This document shows positions 32,568 to 44,830 of a DNA stretch of 64,000 bases, piece by piece. The DNA is taken from the NCBI GenBank assembly GCA_032622095.1, contig CP136066.1, forward strand, positions 147,529,559 through 147,593,558, given 5' to 3'. The position numbers were made by a program, and so were the translations under genes. The stretch's first letter is position 1; every line of letters starts with the position of its first letter. Source of the stretch: Siphonodentalium dalli (Eukaryota; Mollusca; Scaphopoda; Gadilida; Siphonodentaliidae). The notes below the pieces were generated by a model, which saw nothing but the letters and a program-made list of their open reading frames with translations, did no database searches and was not told the DNA's origin.

Positions 32568-32888
32568 TAAGGCTGAAGGGGTCACTCTCACCAAAAAAAG
32601 TGCTGAAGGGTACACAGGATTTGAAAATGTGCTGAATGGTATACAGGGTTTGAAATGTCGTTCTAAATGACGTTTTGATTTCGTATCTGCCATGATTTCT
32701 GTTAGAGAATAATTGATTACGTTCCAATGAACAGAAAATGAACTGAAAACAAACTGCTCATGGGCGTCAGACTTTCAGAAACACAGTTTAAGTAACGGTG
32801 TTAGTGGCGATCACAAACCTTCAGCACATTTTCAAACCATGTGTACCCTTCAGCACTTTTTTTGGTGAGAGTGACCCCTTCAGCCTTA
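32568..32888. mobile_element. MITE with TAAGGCTGAAGGGGTCACTC ends
   Basis: Inverted repeats of about 50 bp (TAAGGCTGAAGGGGTCACTC... and ...GAGTGACCCCTTCAGCCTTA), with GTGCTGAAGGGTACACA repeated within each arm. 321 bp; no ORF of its own. Confidence 0.8.
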
Positions 32889-33339
32889 GAAAGGTTTAAT
32901 GTTCTGGGCGGATGGTAAGATGGTAAAAAATAGTTGTTTCCTCATAGAATATCCACATACATGTATATATTCAGACAGACAGATGGGGAGGGGTGTTGAA
33001 AAATGCTTTGGGAAAACAATTGTAAAGAGGGAAAGAAATTGGTTGCGGGGGTGGGTGAATCGCAGAAATGGTAAAATGTTAAAAAGTATCATATGTGTCT
33101 GAATATATATTAACCCCCCCAACCCCCCCCCCCCCCCCCCCCCCCACCTCCAGAGCAAATTGAAATAAATTTAAATCCATATACCCTGTTTTTCTCATGG
33201 CATTTTTTTTTTGGTGTTTTGTTGAATAAAATTAACTTGTGACTGAGATTACTCCTTCAGTCTTGATACTTTTCCAAAAATACCATTTTTATGGCATTTT
33301 TGTCTGTTTAACAAATGTTGGGGCATAAATAGAAAAAAC
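32889..33339. other. No supported gene; poly-C tract at 33115-33146
   Basis: Spacer with a CCCCCC-rich run interrupted once. Nothing else defensible. Confidence 0.5.
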
Positions 33340-33737
33340 AACCAGTCATGCTTATGCAGTCTTTTATATATATGAATCTCGCATATATACAATCTTAAAT
33401 ATAAGAGACTGCACGGGCTTAGAAGTTCAATATAAGTATTGTTAGCTTAATGAATTCTCTTATATATGCAAGGCATCCTATTGGAGACTCGCATATATAA
33501 GAGAATGCATTGGCACAAGTTTTCAAAAAATTTCATGAAGCTCCAATTATGGAAGGATTAATAATAAATAATGGTCTCCCATATGGCAGGTTGTAAATAT
33601 AAAAGAATGCACTGGCTTGCATGGTCAAGATAAATGTTGTTAGGCCAATGAATTCTCTTAAATATGTGAGTCTGCCTATGGGAGACTGTCATATATAAGA
33701 GAATGCATTGGTACAGTGTTTTCGCTAAATTTCAGGA
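33340..33737. mobile_element. piggyBac-like hairpin MITE, family P3, left part (interrupted at 33737)
   Basis: Three or four diverged hairpins of the ATTCTCTTATATATGCGAG...CTCGCATATATAAGAGAAT type. It includes an intact relative of the insertion site (TTTCATGAAGCTCCAATTATGG, near 33529) and then TTTCAGGA, where the 4.86 kb element interrupts. Its continuation AGCTCCAGTCATG resumes at 38598. Confidence 0.65.
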
Positions 33738-34112
33738 ACCCTTACCGAACATAATCGCTTATTAAGCGTTTTCTTAGCGTTTCCTTAGCGTTTGGGGCAA
33801 TTTGTTAGCGTTTGAACGTTATGAGAAGACATTTCTTAGCGTTCGAACGCTAAGAAAACGCTTCTGTTAGCGTTTGAACGTTAAGCATTGATGATCCTTA
33901 GCGATTTTTTTTATTCCTTAGCGTTTAGAAAGTTAAACGCTAAGAAAAACGTTAATATATTTGCAATTTTCTTATTCCTTAGCGTTTAGAAAGTTAAACG
34001 CTAAGAAAAACGCTAACATCTCTTCTCTGTTATTATAAGCATTGATAGATCTGAGCGTTTCTTTGTATTCCTTAGCGATTTTCAGCCTTTCATAAACGCT
34101 AGTAAATGGTTC
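33738..34112. repeat. Left terminal array of TTAGCGTTT units
   Basis: About fifteen TTAGCGTTT-like units in both orientations, including self-complementary pairs such as TTAGCGTTTGAACGTTA and TTAGCGTTCGAACGCTAAG. Confidence 0.8.
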
Positions 34113-34199
34113 TTAGTGTTTCTTGCATGACCGTGCATTTGAGGCTACCATTATCAATTCAGAAATAAACTAAGTCGAGTTCAGGTAAATTTTATGGAA

Positions 34200-34760
34200 A
34201 AATTTATCAAACTTCATATCTCCTATATATTTGACTTGTTTTTGACAATCTACGTACGAGAATGACCAGAATTCTTTACACTAGAAAATGATGTAGAATT
34301 CTGAAAATATTTTTTAAATACATTTTTAATAGGTTCATGTACTGGTAGTTTGCCTTGGAAATAATTTGAATATTCCAGACATGTACATTTAACTGAACAA
34401 GCGATAATATTTGACAAGTCTGGCAGGTATGACATATGTACCTGTACATGTACTACTGTCTAATATCTTCCAACAACAAGTACCTGGTAATTTGTTTCTT
34501 TTTGTTTTCATATCTCCTATATATGTGACTAATGTTTTTGACAATCTACGTATGAGAATGGCCAGAATTAGTTAAACTGAACAATGACGTAGAATTCTGA
34601 AAATATTTTGTTTACAATTAATACATATATTGAGTACATTTTGTTGTCTTGGAAATACTTTGAAAACTCGATCCACACATTTAACAGAACAAGAGATAAA
34701 TATTTGACATGTCTGGCAGGTTTTACATGTACATTGTACCATACATGTACCACTGTATAC
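34200..34760. repeat. Two direct repeats of about 260 bp
   Basis: TTCATATCTCCTATATAT through TGACA(A/T)GTCTGGCAGGT and TACATGTACnACTGT occurs at about 34206-34460 and 34508-34760, clearly diverged. Frames do not agree between copies, so the repeat is probably non-coding. Confidence 0.7.
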
Positions 34761-35566
34761 CCTTTCTTTAAAAAAAATCACTAAATAAGTATAATATGTT
34801 TATGGGATTTTTTTCAAACACTATAATATTTAATGTATAGTGCACAGAATACAGAGAATTTTGTTTCTTTCATGCAAGCCAGTGCAAGCAGAGAATCTCT
34901 TGTAATTAAACTAATTAAGTCCATGTTCAACAACTATTTCAAGGAAAAAGTGGGGGGGGAAATCTATTGTTGTAAGAAATATTGGCTCATCTGTGCTTTA
35001 TACATTATCAAAAGAAGTGATTTTATGAACATTATTAATTTTTTTTTTTTTTTTATATATAAAATAATAATTATATTTGAAGTCAGACAGACCAGTCAAT
35101 ATGAGTTTCTATCATTTGAAAATATTTTTCTTAATTATTCTCTCAGAAAATGTGGCTATTTTAGATACATTTAAAATTGTATAATTAATATGAATTAATT
35201 GAAACTACCCCAATTCTAAATTAAAGTGAGAGAATATTTGCTTAACTAATTCAAGTAATGAATTTGTCTCACTGTACTTGCTAGTTCTCTGCATCCCCTA
35301 AAATATTCTTAGAACCAGATAATGCCTATACATAAAATTAAATCACTGCCTTATGCAATCATTGAGTCTGCAGGACGATCCCCTGGGGCAATTTAAATTG
35401 TTAAGTTGGGAGAACTGGCCCATAAGCTTGGAATTTGATACTTCTTAAAATATGTAACAGATGTGTGGCCCAGTGTTGACTCTTTGTTTTGACCATTTTG
35501 TCTCTCACTGATGAATGATGTACATGTTTATGCAGCTTTATACTCAGATTTTGTTCTAAAAAGTAA

Positions 35567-37706
35567 TGTGAAAAGAGATCATTTTTCTGTGTTTTTGATG
35601 GATTAATTTATGAAGTCTCACAGAATCCACAGCACCTGGACCAGGCCGGGAAACCATTATTTGTGTCTCTGGTAAGTACTTTCATAATTCAAAATAATTT
35701 ATGTTGCTTATGGCCTCATGAAACTTCAAAATATGATATTTTATATAGAGAGAATGTACTGTACAATTAATATTGGCATGATCATCTTTCATGCAGTCAC
35801 ACACAAAGGCAATATTAAATCTTAGCTACAGGGATCGAACCATTACAAGCTAGCTAGGCCCTCCACAATTCAACTACTCTCTCACAGATTTTTGGATTCC
35901 CTTTAAACCATGCACAACCCTGTATAAATGGGATTTAATATATCAATCTCATAAGGATAAACCAATTTGAATAAAAACAAATGACTCACATATCCAGGGT
36001 TTAATCTACATATTAATATATTGTAGGGGTGGAATCAGGGGAGGGGTCAATTGTATTATAAAGTAGCCCCTGCATTGGGGAAATGCTGATGCCACCCCTG
36101 ATATATTGCAATATTTAAAAGAAACTTACTATGGGTGTATATATATATACATGATGCCCATGCATGCGAATTAACTTTGAAGTGCTTAGACTTAAATTTC
36201 TACCTACAATTTTTACTCGACCAACATATAATTCAATGTACGCATGGCTGAAGTATATATTTTTCTTCTATGGTCCCAAGATCAAAATGAAATAAAAATA
36301 TGGCTTGAATAACACCAGCATAGCTTTAACTATGACTTATTCTATTTCAATTTCAGAGATCACAATTTCTTTTTCAAAGAAACAGTCACAGAAGATTTGA
36401 GAAGAAACTGCATGACTACAGTAAGGAAATCTACTTGAAATGTACCAGTGCAAGGAGTCAAAACAATCTCTCTGTCAAAGTAAAGATAGCAATATTAGAA
36501 GGGTAATTAAGCTTTATACTTTAAATACAGTACAATTAATAGCTTATCAGGTCCCCTCAATATAGAATTTCCATTGTGCTAAACATTTATCTGTCATTTA
36601 TATGCTTTGTTGAATGGGATTTCTACTTATAATGAATATGAACTCCATATTAAATTTTGGGTATTACCAAAAAAATTAACTTAACAGCAGAATTGATGAG
36701 TTATAAATTTTCTCAGCAGATAATATTTCATGGTTTGACAATATACATAAAACACATATATTCTATAAGTTGGCTGTAGTGCACCTAATAAGAAGAACAT
36801 ATGCCCTATGTTTGACTTCAAGGAAACAGATATATATATGCTCAGCCTGTAACCCGGCCTGTACAGATATTCTGCATTGTATGAATGTATATATATATAG
36901 CTTCAGTACCAATTATTGGATTGTAATGTCCTTTGGTACTACTATGACCATATTATACCAGCATGGGAAGAAGGATATCCACATACAAACTATTTCATCC
37001 ATTAATTAACATCCATTCAAACTTTCAGCACTGCACCCTTTCCAAACTGCAAATCAGGAAATATATATGTCATGCTATGCATTAGAGTTGTAATAAATAA
37101 GCCAATCATGAAATTGATCAATAATCAGGTGATACATGTACGAAGCCTTTAAATAGCTATCATTATATTAATTCTTCAATTTTCAGAATTCATAATTTCA
37201 GTCTCCAAAAAAGAGATGTGGGACATCATGAAGGAGACTGACGTTAATGCTAAAATATGCTCAAAGTGTACAAATGAAAGAAGTCGGAAGAAGATTTCGT
37301 ATGATAAGGTCAAGACTAATGAAGGGTAAGTTATTCTTGTCTCATATGGATGTCATACTGTCCAGCATGTATGATATCATACCTTTTCATGTGTCATAAG
37401 AATGTGCAACATTGTTTGGTACATTGTGTAAGTATATATTAATGCCAAGTTTATGACCGCACAGCTAGACAAATAATTTTGTGTAAAGTAACTCCATCAG
37501 AAGACCTGCAGGTGATTGTGCCTGATCGCAAGGGATGTCCTTGAAAATTAGTTTGTCAAATACAACTGTGGGGGACCATTTTGCATAAAACAAAGAAAGC
37601 AGAGTAAAGTTGCTTAATTGTGTTAAATTGAAGGAAATTTCATCAATGATTCTTGGAAATCTTAATTTTTTCTTTTATTGTTTTCAGAAATGAATCACCA
37701 AAGTAA
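35567..37706 (+). CDS. Candidate four-exon gene inside the 4.86-kb element (unrecognised product)
   Basis: Four open segments with GT-AG borders and compatible phases: 35567-35671 (VFDGLIYEVSQNPQHLDQAG..., then donor GTAAGT), 36357-36420 (after TTTCAG; RSQFLFQRNSHRRFEKKLHD), 37187-37325 (after TTTTCAG; SVSKKEMWDIMKETDVNAKI then CSKCTNERSRKKISYDKVKT, donor GTAAGT) and 37688-37706 (after TTTTCAG; NESPK then stop). The third exon has a CxxC pair followed by a basic stretch, which could bind DNA. The 36357 segment stays open to GAAGG|GTAATT at 36503, but that longer form does not join in frame. The 5' exon and start are not identified. It could be a transposase fragment or a captured gene; I do not recognise the family. 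Confidence 0.33.
35815..35885 (-). repeat. tRNA-derived SINE head-like fragment
   Basis: On the minus strand GAGAGAGTAGTTGAATTGTG is followed about 30 bp on by GGTTCGATCCCTGTAGCT, resembling pol III A and B boxes. The acceptor stem does not pair, so this is not a functional tRNA. Confidence 0.35.
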
Positions 37707-38214
37707 AGAAAAGAACTCGATCAGGATAGAATGTTATATATTAATTACTGTTTAGTTATAGCCTGAATTTGCTCTGGCCTTCACATGTTATTGTGACCGA
37801 GTGAAAGACAGAGTTAAAAAACTTCAAAACCCTGGTATATATGTTTCACTCAATCTTTTATAGCACGTACGTCACCACCAGGTTTTGATGAATTTCACAC
37901 TGCAGTCCTTCACCCAGTAATTATAGCATATGAAGATGAGAGGAAAATCAGGCTAAGATCATTTGATTATATTTGAATAAATTCTATTGATTCTGAAATG
38001 GGAGTAGCCTACAGTTCATAATTCCACCATGAGGAAGGAATATTTTGGGAGAGTCAACAATCAGTGAATGAGTTAGTGAATCTTTAGGAAAAGAATGTAA
38101 GGTACTGTAACATTTAAAAAAATGCATATTCTAAATATGTGTGAGCAACGGCGAGGCATTTCTAAGCAGCCTTTTAAGTCATAACCAGAAGACTGTACAA
38201 TTCAGTAACTTGAG

Positions 38215-38597
38215 GGTTAATATTAGCGTTTAAATGATTATATTTGAACGCTAAGGTAACGCTAAGAAAACACTAAGGAAACGCTAAGGAATAAGGAAAC
38301 GCTAAGGAATTGCAACAGTATATTTGCCAACATACCAACAATATGCAAATGAGGTAAGCATTCAAACGCTAAGCTTAGCGTTCGAACGCTAAGCTCATAA
38401 ATATTTCACCCTATATACACGCTAACCAAACGCTAACCAAACGCTAAGATAGCGTTTGAACGCTAAGCTTAACATTTGTTTGCCCCATTCATCTTAGCGT
38501 TTATTTTATGCATTTGAACGCTAAGGAAACGCTAAGAAAACGCTAAGGGTAATCGCTAAGCAAACGCTAAATAATGGCGTTCGGTTTTGGTAAGGGT
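38215..38597. repeat. Right terminal array of AAACGCTAA units
   Basis: Repeated AACGCTAAGG/AAACGCTAA units ending GGCGTTCGGTTTTGGTAAGG. It mirrors the left array. Confidence 0.8.
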
Positions 38598-39559
38598 AGC
38601 TCCAGTCATGAAATGTGCAAAATTATTTAGAACACTTTCAATTGTAAAACGATAGCATCACAATGTGTTTGGAAATCCCTTCACAGTTTGTAAGTCTAAC
38701 ACATAATTTGTTCAAAAATAGTTTTGTCTTCACCATAGACTAATAAGAAATCGTGTTTTGTACACAATCTAGTCAGAAAATTACTAAAACTATGAAAAAG
38801 CTGTTAATTTTGTTTCTAGTCTTTGAAATACCTGACCATCATATATTGAATTTGGCTCAGTGTGATACACTCCAATTCTTGAAGACACACAACTTGAACG
38901 AGAGGCCGATCACGATCGGCAGATGTTTAACCCATACCTTGGCGATAGCGATTAGCTATAACTGATAATTGGTCAAAGATATGATCACAGTAATACATAT
39001 ATCAGTACCTAACTTAAAATCAAAAGGTCAAATAATTTGTCTTAAGAAGGGGTTAAAGTAATTGGGGTGGGGGAGGAGTCGTTTTAAATCTCATAACTCT
39101 GTCCCTATTCACACAAGGACCTCTCACTGTGAGATCCAATTGTTTAGCCATTAATAAATTTGACAGATAGGATAAACAATTATTCAGCCAGCAGGTTGTT
39201 CATCTTTACCTTCATACAACCACCCCCCTAGAGCTATGTAACATATGTCATCACTCAATTAATAACAGATTTTGCTTGGAATGACATCTATTCTCATACT
39301 CTGGATATTGGATGTTCACATGTCAATTTATTGATATCATTATTTTACATGCAACTATTGCAATAAAATCTTCACATTTTCAATACAGGACATCACACCT
39401 TATTAATGGAATACAACTAAAACAAATTAGTGTCAATGACAAATTTTTTTTTTTAATTAAATAATTTTTTTATTATTATAAAAGTTTTTTAATATTTGTT
39501 TATATTAAATTGAGCGAGGAAATTCAATCTAAAAAAATATGAAAAATCCAAATTTAAAA
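38598..39559. other. No supported gene
   Basis: First bases continue the interrupted P3 MITE. The rest is AT-rich spacer with A and T runs near 39440-39560. Confidence 0.5.
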
Positions 39560-39812
39560 TTTAAAAAAAAAAGAAGGGTCATAACTCCTTTAAAATAAAT
39601 CGGATCAAACCCATATTCAAACTCGAACTGTATTTTGGGATGAGAAACCTATATACAAAATTTGGTTCCGATCAAATAGAAAATGTTAGAGTTATCGCAT
39701 TATACCTAAAGTGTCTGACAGACAGACATATATAGATGGACGGACAGACGAGTGGTCAATCCAGACATTGACGCTATGTGTACCATACTATGGTATAGGT
39801 ACACATAAAAAG
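39560..39812 (+). repeat. Dispersed CATAACTCC / GACAGACAGA repeat, single unit
   Basis: GGTCATAACTCCTTTAAA, ACAAAATTTGGTTCCGATCA, GAGTTATCGCATTATACC, GACAGACAGACATA, GAGTGGTCAATCCAGAC occur in this order. The same order recurs with internal duplication at 40460-40905. Confidence 0.7.
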
Positions 39813-40254
39813 TTTTATCTCATGCAGAGTACAGGAAAAATACATCAAACCTGGTGTGCCCCTTTAATTTTTCAATTCACATATGTAATCAATTGAAATC
39901 AATGTCGAAAAAGCTTTCCATTAACATATAGATAAAACAAACTAGACCTACAGTACTAAAAGTGTTATGAACAATTATTTTGTTCCCATAGACTGATACA
40001 GAGCTCTCGAGTTTTTAAAACTTTGAAAACCAAAGTTGTCTTCCCATGAAACCAACAAAATTCCAATGGTAATGCTATTAAACAATGAAACCAGATTATG
40101 CCTTTAAGATGAAATTTAAATAACCATGCATATAAAATATAATAGTATAAACATTCCACCTATGATATGGCCAGAGATACTTATAGAGTATAAAGTATAT
40201 CTGATACAGCCAACACATCTCCTAGCAGTTAATTAACTCAATACAAGATAACCA

Positions 40255-40385
40255 ACTTCATGGTATTGTAACTGGATACTAACTCTGTGTGAGAAGACAC
40301 AAGAGAGAGACAACTTCATGGTATTGTAACTGGATAATATCTCTGTGTGAGAAAACACAAGAGAGAGACAACTTCATAGCATCCT
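40255..40385. repeat. 57-bp tandem repeat, about 2.3 copies
   Basis: CAACTTCATGGTATTGTAAC TGGATA then CTCTGTGTGAGAAnACACAA with GAGAGA recurs at about 40254, 40312 and 40369 (last truncated). Confidence 0.8.
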
Positions 40386-40459
40386 GAACCTGATTTATTA
40401 GATACTATCTAGACAGTGCCACCTGTGTATCTTTGATATATTTTAGCGATGAATAAAAT

Positions 40460-40905
40460 AATCAAAGGGCCATAACTCCAGTAAAAAGTACCGGATCAAC
40501 TCGATCTGTATTTTGAGTTGAGAAACTCACATACAAAATTTGGTTCCTATCAGTTGAAAAATTGTTGATTTATCGAAGCATTCATGAATTCTATGTCAAA
40601 GGGCCATAACTCCATTAAAAAATATCGAATCAAACCCATATTCGAACTCGATATGTATTTTGGGTTGAGCAACTCACATACCAAATTTGGTTATGGTCAG
40701 ATAATTTCTTTTTGAGTTATGGCAGCATGCATAAATTCTAAGTTGAAAAAGGGCCATAACACCGTAAATATTTCAGTTATCGCACCATGCGTAAAGTGTC
40801 TACAGACAGACAGACAGACAGACAGATGGACGGACGGACTAACGACGAGTGGTCAATCCGGGCAACGACACTATGTTTACCATACTATGGGGTAAACATA
40901 AAAAC
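40460..40905 (+). repeat. Tandem GGGCCATAACTCC units ending in GACA microsatellite
   Basis: Three units (near 40467, 40601 and 40750) each with GGGCCATAACTCC, and two with CAAAATTTGGTT. The block ends in (GACA)n, GGACGGACGGAC and GAGTGGTCAATCCGGGC. It lacks coding capacity and looks like a non-autonomous element. Confidence 0.7.
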
Positions 40906-41374
40906 ACTTACTCTTACAGATGGATTAATCATTATCTCTTTCTATAACAAGTATTTTATAGTTTCCTGTGTATAACATAATAAATATGAATCGAAGACCC
41001 CTGTCTGGAAACACTTCTATCAATTAGTATTATAATAAGCATACAATCAATGTCCAGTATTTTAGGGCTCGTGTTTATTGGAACTTTTTCTAAAAAAAAT
41101 AGGAACAAATATATATCCCACTTAATTCTCGCATTAAAAAATACATATTGATTTAAAATCAATATTAATTGATAGTAACATTTCCAGACAGGTATCTCCG
41201 GCTTATTTTTATTATTTTATAACCAGTAAACTATACAACACATGTTAGAGGAAGAGATAATCCATCTTTAGTGAATTTGGAAATTTGTAAATGATTAAAT
41301 TTCTTCTGTAAAGCAGGAAAATAAAATCTACAAAATATGCAGTTGGAAGAACTTGGGAGACTCAAATATATAAT
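40906..41374. other. No supported gene
   Basis: 470 bp of AT-rich spacer; nothing defensible. Confidence 0.5.
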
Positions 41375-41665
41375 ATAACCATTTCTTGATGGGAGCTGCG
41401 CTTGTGGAGCATTGAATCATGTGCCAGTGCATTCCCTTATATCTGCAGGTACCATAGGTAGCCTCACATATATAAGAGAATGCACTGGCTTACAAGGTCA
41501 AGGTAAATATTGTTAGGCCAATGTAATATATTCTCTTATATATTCTAGGATCCCTACTGGAAACTACCATATATAAGAGAATGCATTAGCACAGGTTTTT
41601 TTTGCAATATTTCCAATGCTCCAATCATGGAAGGGTGAATGCTGCTCCCATAATGAAAGGGTTAA
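41375..41665. mobile_element. piggyBac-like hairpin MITE, family P3
   Basis: Right end AATGAAAGGGTTAA, left end eroded (ATAACCATTTCTTGATGGGA). Two hairpins (41421-41487 and 41516-41590) of the ATTCTCTTATATATGCGAG family. Confidence 0.7.
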
Positions 41666-42971
41666 TTGATTTTATTCCTAAATAGACAATTTTTGTTGTA
41701 ATTAGTATTAGTTCCGACCCTCCAGGTTCGGTATTTTGTCTCATAAATGAACCACATAGTTTTTATTACTCTGACTACTGATGGTATACTAGCACCTCCC
41801 ATAAATCCTGAATAACATAGGTGAATCATGGGTACAAGATAAAAAATATAGGATAGAAGCCATGGTTATTTCACACTATTATAAATATGAAAATAATTAC
41901 ATTTTTGCTGCTGAAATATTGTCCATAACCCCAGCTCACCAAGAAGTATGAGACTGAATTATATCTAAATATGTCATTTTGACAAAAAAATAATCAATTT
42001 GATGCTCAATGACAAACTGTGAGATAAATCTTACAGTTCCAGGAGATTTCACTCCATTGTCACTATACATATTTTCTTATCTGGTACCTGCTGGTAAACA
42101 GAAAAACCACCTATTTGTTATTAGTATTCAGTATAGGAGTCTGGGGTCTGCCATGAGAGGGATGGACATCATCAATATCATGAAGAGATATATTTAAGAA
42201 GACTTATTTTAAATGATTTATTAATAAGGTACTTAACACATGTATGAATTTTCACTAATGAATTAAATTTAATATAATTACAAGTCTGTTAATAACTGAA
42301 TACCACAACTGACTGTCACTAGCTGTGATAGACTTGCAATTGAATTTATTAATTGAGTAATTGGCAATCATGAATATTTTTGTGGGAGCTTCTGGCATGA
42401 TTTAGTCCTTGTTCAAATTATTGTTGAATGTTGGGTCAACAGCCTGGAGCTATCTTGTTGAAAATGAAGAAACCCCCTCCCCTAGATCATGTCATGAATC
42501 TTTACTCTGCTTAGCGCCTGTAGAGATCTTATTCCATCAGTACAAAACTTGGGAATTTTGTTATGTTTTGATAATGAACTATATAACATTGAACAAACAA
42601 GGCAGGGAACATATTTCTTTGTTTATATTTGTTCCTCGATAATCAACTTCAAAGTATGGGGTGGTCCCAGCTCGAAAATGCATGCTTTTTGTGGCTTTAG
42701 TGAGCTGATATCACAAAAACACTGAATTAATTACCCTGCAGAAATTCCATGATTGTAAGTGCGCATAGCAAACTCACCCATCAAGTCTGTTAAATAATGT
42801 CATCTCGAGTTGGCACTTTCACCTACTTATGAATAAACTATTAAGCGACAGGTATTAATAAAGAAATATATTCCCCTTGTTATTTTTTCAGCTTTATAAG
42901 GTTCTCTATCAATACTTAAAAAAGTTCCCGAGGTTTTGTACTGGTAGAATATGATTTATACGGGCATTCGC
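41666..42971. other. No supported gene
   Basis: About 1.3 kb without a defensible exon, RNA gene or repeat. Confidence 0.5.
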
Positions 42972-43225
42972 CTCTGGGAGGCCAAATTGTCATTTAATAA
43001 TGAAGTGCGCTTAAGTGCAATTAATTGCACTAAAGCACAAATAATTACACTTAAGCACAATTAGTTGAACTTATCATTGTGCTTAAGAGCAATCATTGCT
43101 CTTAAGTGCAATCGATTGTGCTTAAGCATAGTGATTTGTTCTTGAAAACATAATTATTTGTGCTTAAGCGCAATCAATTTTGATTACGCACAATCAATTG
43201 CCTAATCTTAAGCGCATTTCATGGT
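42972..43225. repeat. Diverged array of TTAAGCGCAATTAATTGC-type palindromes
   Basis: AGGCCAAATTGTCATTTAAT followed by about nine CTTAAGNGCAAT units in alternating orientation. It is an older relative of the elements at 43789 and 44335. Confidence 0.65.
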
Positions 43226-43788
43226 TATACATGTATGTATCTAAACACCCCTGGTGAATAAATAGGTTTATCCATAACTCAACCTTAGCTCTTATTGACA
43301 TATCACCTCTTGTTTTCATTGGTTTGCATGGGAGCAAGCCTAAGTTCTTTATCGAAATGGTAGACTCGCAATAGCATTACCTTCTGTTTTAGTTGTGGCA
43401 ACTCGTGGTAGTATTAACTTCTGTATTAGTTGGGGCAACTTTGATTTTCGAGTACATATACAGGTACACCATATTAGGGAAGCAGGTCCTCAGTGACACC
43501 ATATTCGCGCTACAGTATATGACCTGGAAATACTATAGATCTGTGCAAGAGCCGCTGATTTAATAAAACTACCAGAGCTCGAGGAGTGAGACATCAAAGC
43601 TCCCGGAATGAAACACCAATTTTTGGGACAGGGATGTTGATAATATGACAATAGGGTTTTTCACCCGATTTAAGTCAATAAGTACACCATATGAGGTAAG
43701 CAAGCCCTTATACAGTGACACCACATTATTGCTATATGACCATAGCTATGGCCCAAATCTATGCCCCAAAGTCATATTAGCCAGAGTA
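43226..43788. repeat. Spacer with a diverged direct repeat
   Basis: GTACACCATATTAGGGAAGC ... CAGTGACACCATATT (43463-43510) and GTACACCATATGAGGTAAGC ... CAGTGACACCACATT (43682-43728) are direct repeats 219 bp apart. No gene. Confidence 0.55.
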
Positions 43789-44282
43789 TATGGTATGCCA
43801 AATTGACATTTAATAAATAATTGAGCTTAAGCGCAATAAGGAATCCCTTATTGCGCTTAAGCACAATAAAAAAAATCCTTATTGCGCTTAAGAGCAATAA
43901 GAGATTCCTTATTGCGCTTAAGCGCAATAAGAGCTAATTGCGCTTAAGCGCAATAAGGAATATTACATAAACTCCCTATAATTCAAATGGTTTAGTCCAT
44001 GGTGCAAGCAATATCTATCCCTGTTAACAGGCAATATATGATAATTCTACTATTTGCAGAGGGGTGATCTCATGAGGGAGATAATAATTGCGCTTAATCG
44101 CAATAAGGATGTAATTGCGCTTAAGCGCAATAAGGAATGTTCTTATTGCGCTTAAGCGCATAAGGGAAGATCTAATTGCGCTTAAGCGCAATAAGAATAT
44201 TCCTTAAATGTTAAGCGCAATAAGAGATTCCTTATTGCGCTTAAGCTCAATTATTTATTAAATGTCAATTTGGCATCCCATA
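43789..44282. mobile_element. Foldback element with GCGCTTAAGCGC palindrome arrays, copy 1
   Basis: TATGGTATGCCAAATTGACA and TGTCAATTTGGCATCCCATA form the ends. AGAGTA lies on both sides (43783-43788 and 44283-44288), a likely 6-bp target duplication. Both arms are arrays of CTTATTGCGCTTAAGCGCAA units around a 115-bp unique core. Confidence 0.75.
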
Positions 44283-44334
44283 AGAGTAGAGATTCATGGC
44301 ATGATCTACCCTCCTCCCAATATATCTAATACTG

Positions 44335-44830
44335 TATGGGATGCCAAATTGACATTTAATAAATAATTGAGCTTAAGCGCAAAAAGGAATCTTATTAAGA
44401 ACATTCCTTATTATACACTTAACAGCAATACATCCTTATTGCGCTTAAGTGCAATTAATATCTCCCTCATGAGAAAATAGTAGAATTATCCTATATTTGC
44501 CTGTTAACAGGGATAGAATCTGATGGAATCTGAATAGGCCTACACGTGGACAGTCACCATGTGACCAATAAACTCCACCCATTGCACCATGGACTACACT
44601 ATTGGAATTATAGGGAGTTTATGTAATATTCCTTATTTGCGCTTAAGCGCAATAAGGAATATTCTTATTGCACTTAAGCCCAATAAGGAAATTCCTTATT
44701 GCGCTTAAACCCAATAAGGAATCTCTTATTGTGCTTAAGGGCAATTAGATTTTTACTTATTGCGCTAATAAGGGATTCCTTATTGCGATTAAGCTCAATT
44801 ATTTATTAAATGTCAATTAGGCATCCCACA
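44335..44830. mobile_element. Foldback element with GCGCTTAAGCGC palindrome arrays, copy 2
   Basis: Same ends (TATGGGATGCCAAATTGACA ... TAGGCATCCCACA), flanked on both sides by ATACTG (44329-44334 and 44831-44836). The core is inverted relative to copy 1 and carries an extra block with GTGGACAGTCACCATGTGAC. Confidence 0.75.

Larger units (their letters stand above)
33738..38597 (+). mobile_element. 4.86-kb DNA element with long TTAGCGTTT-array inverted repeats and no target duplication
   Basis: The outermost bases are ACCCTTACC and GGTAAGGGT. Left (33738-34112) and right (38215-38597) terminal regions are inverted with respect to each other and consist of repeated TTAGCGTTT / AAACGCTAA units. 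Joining the flanks (TTTCAGGA + AGCTCCAGTCAT) recreates the sequence found uninterrupted on the minus strand at about 50300-50325, so borders are exact and no bases were duplicated on insertion. Strand is given by the candidate gene inside. I do not recognise the superfamily. Confidence 0.75.

Noticed and set aside
34833-35174. 113-codon frame inside the 4.86-kb element as a first exon
   Set aside because: Second half is poly-Phe/Ile from A/T runs, and no convincing donor links it to the later candidate exons.
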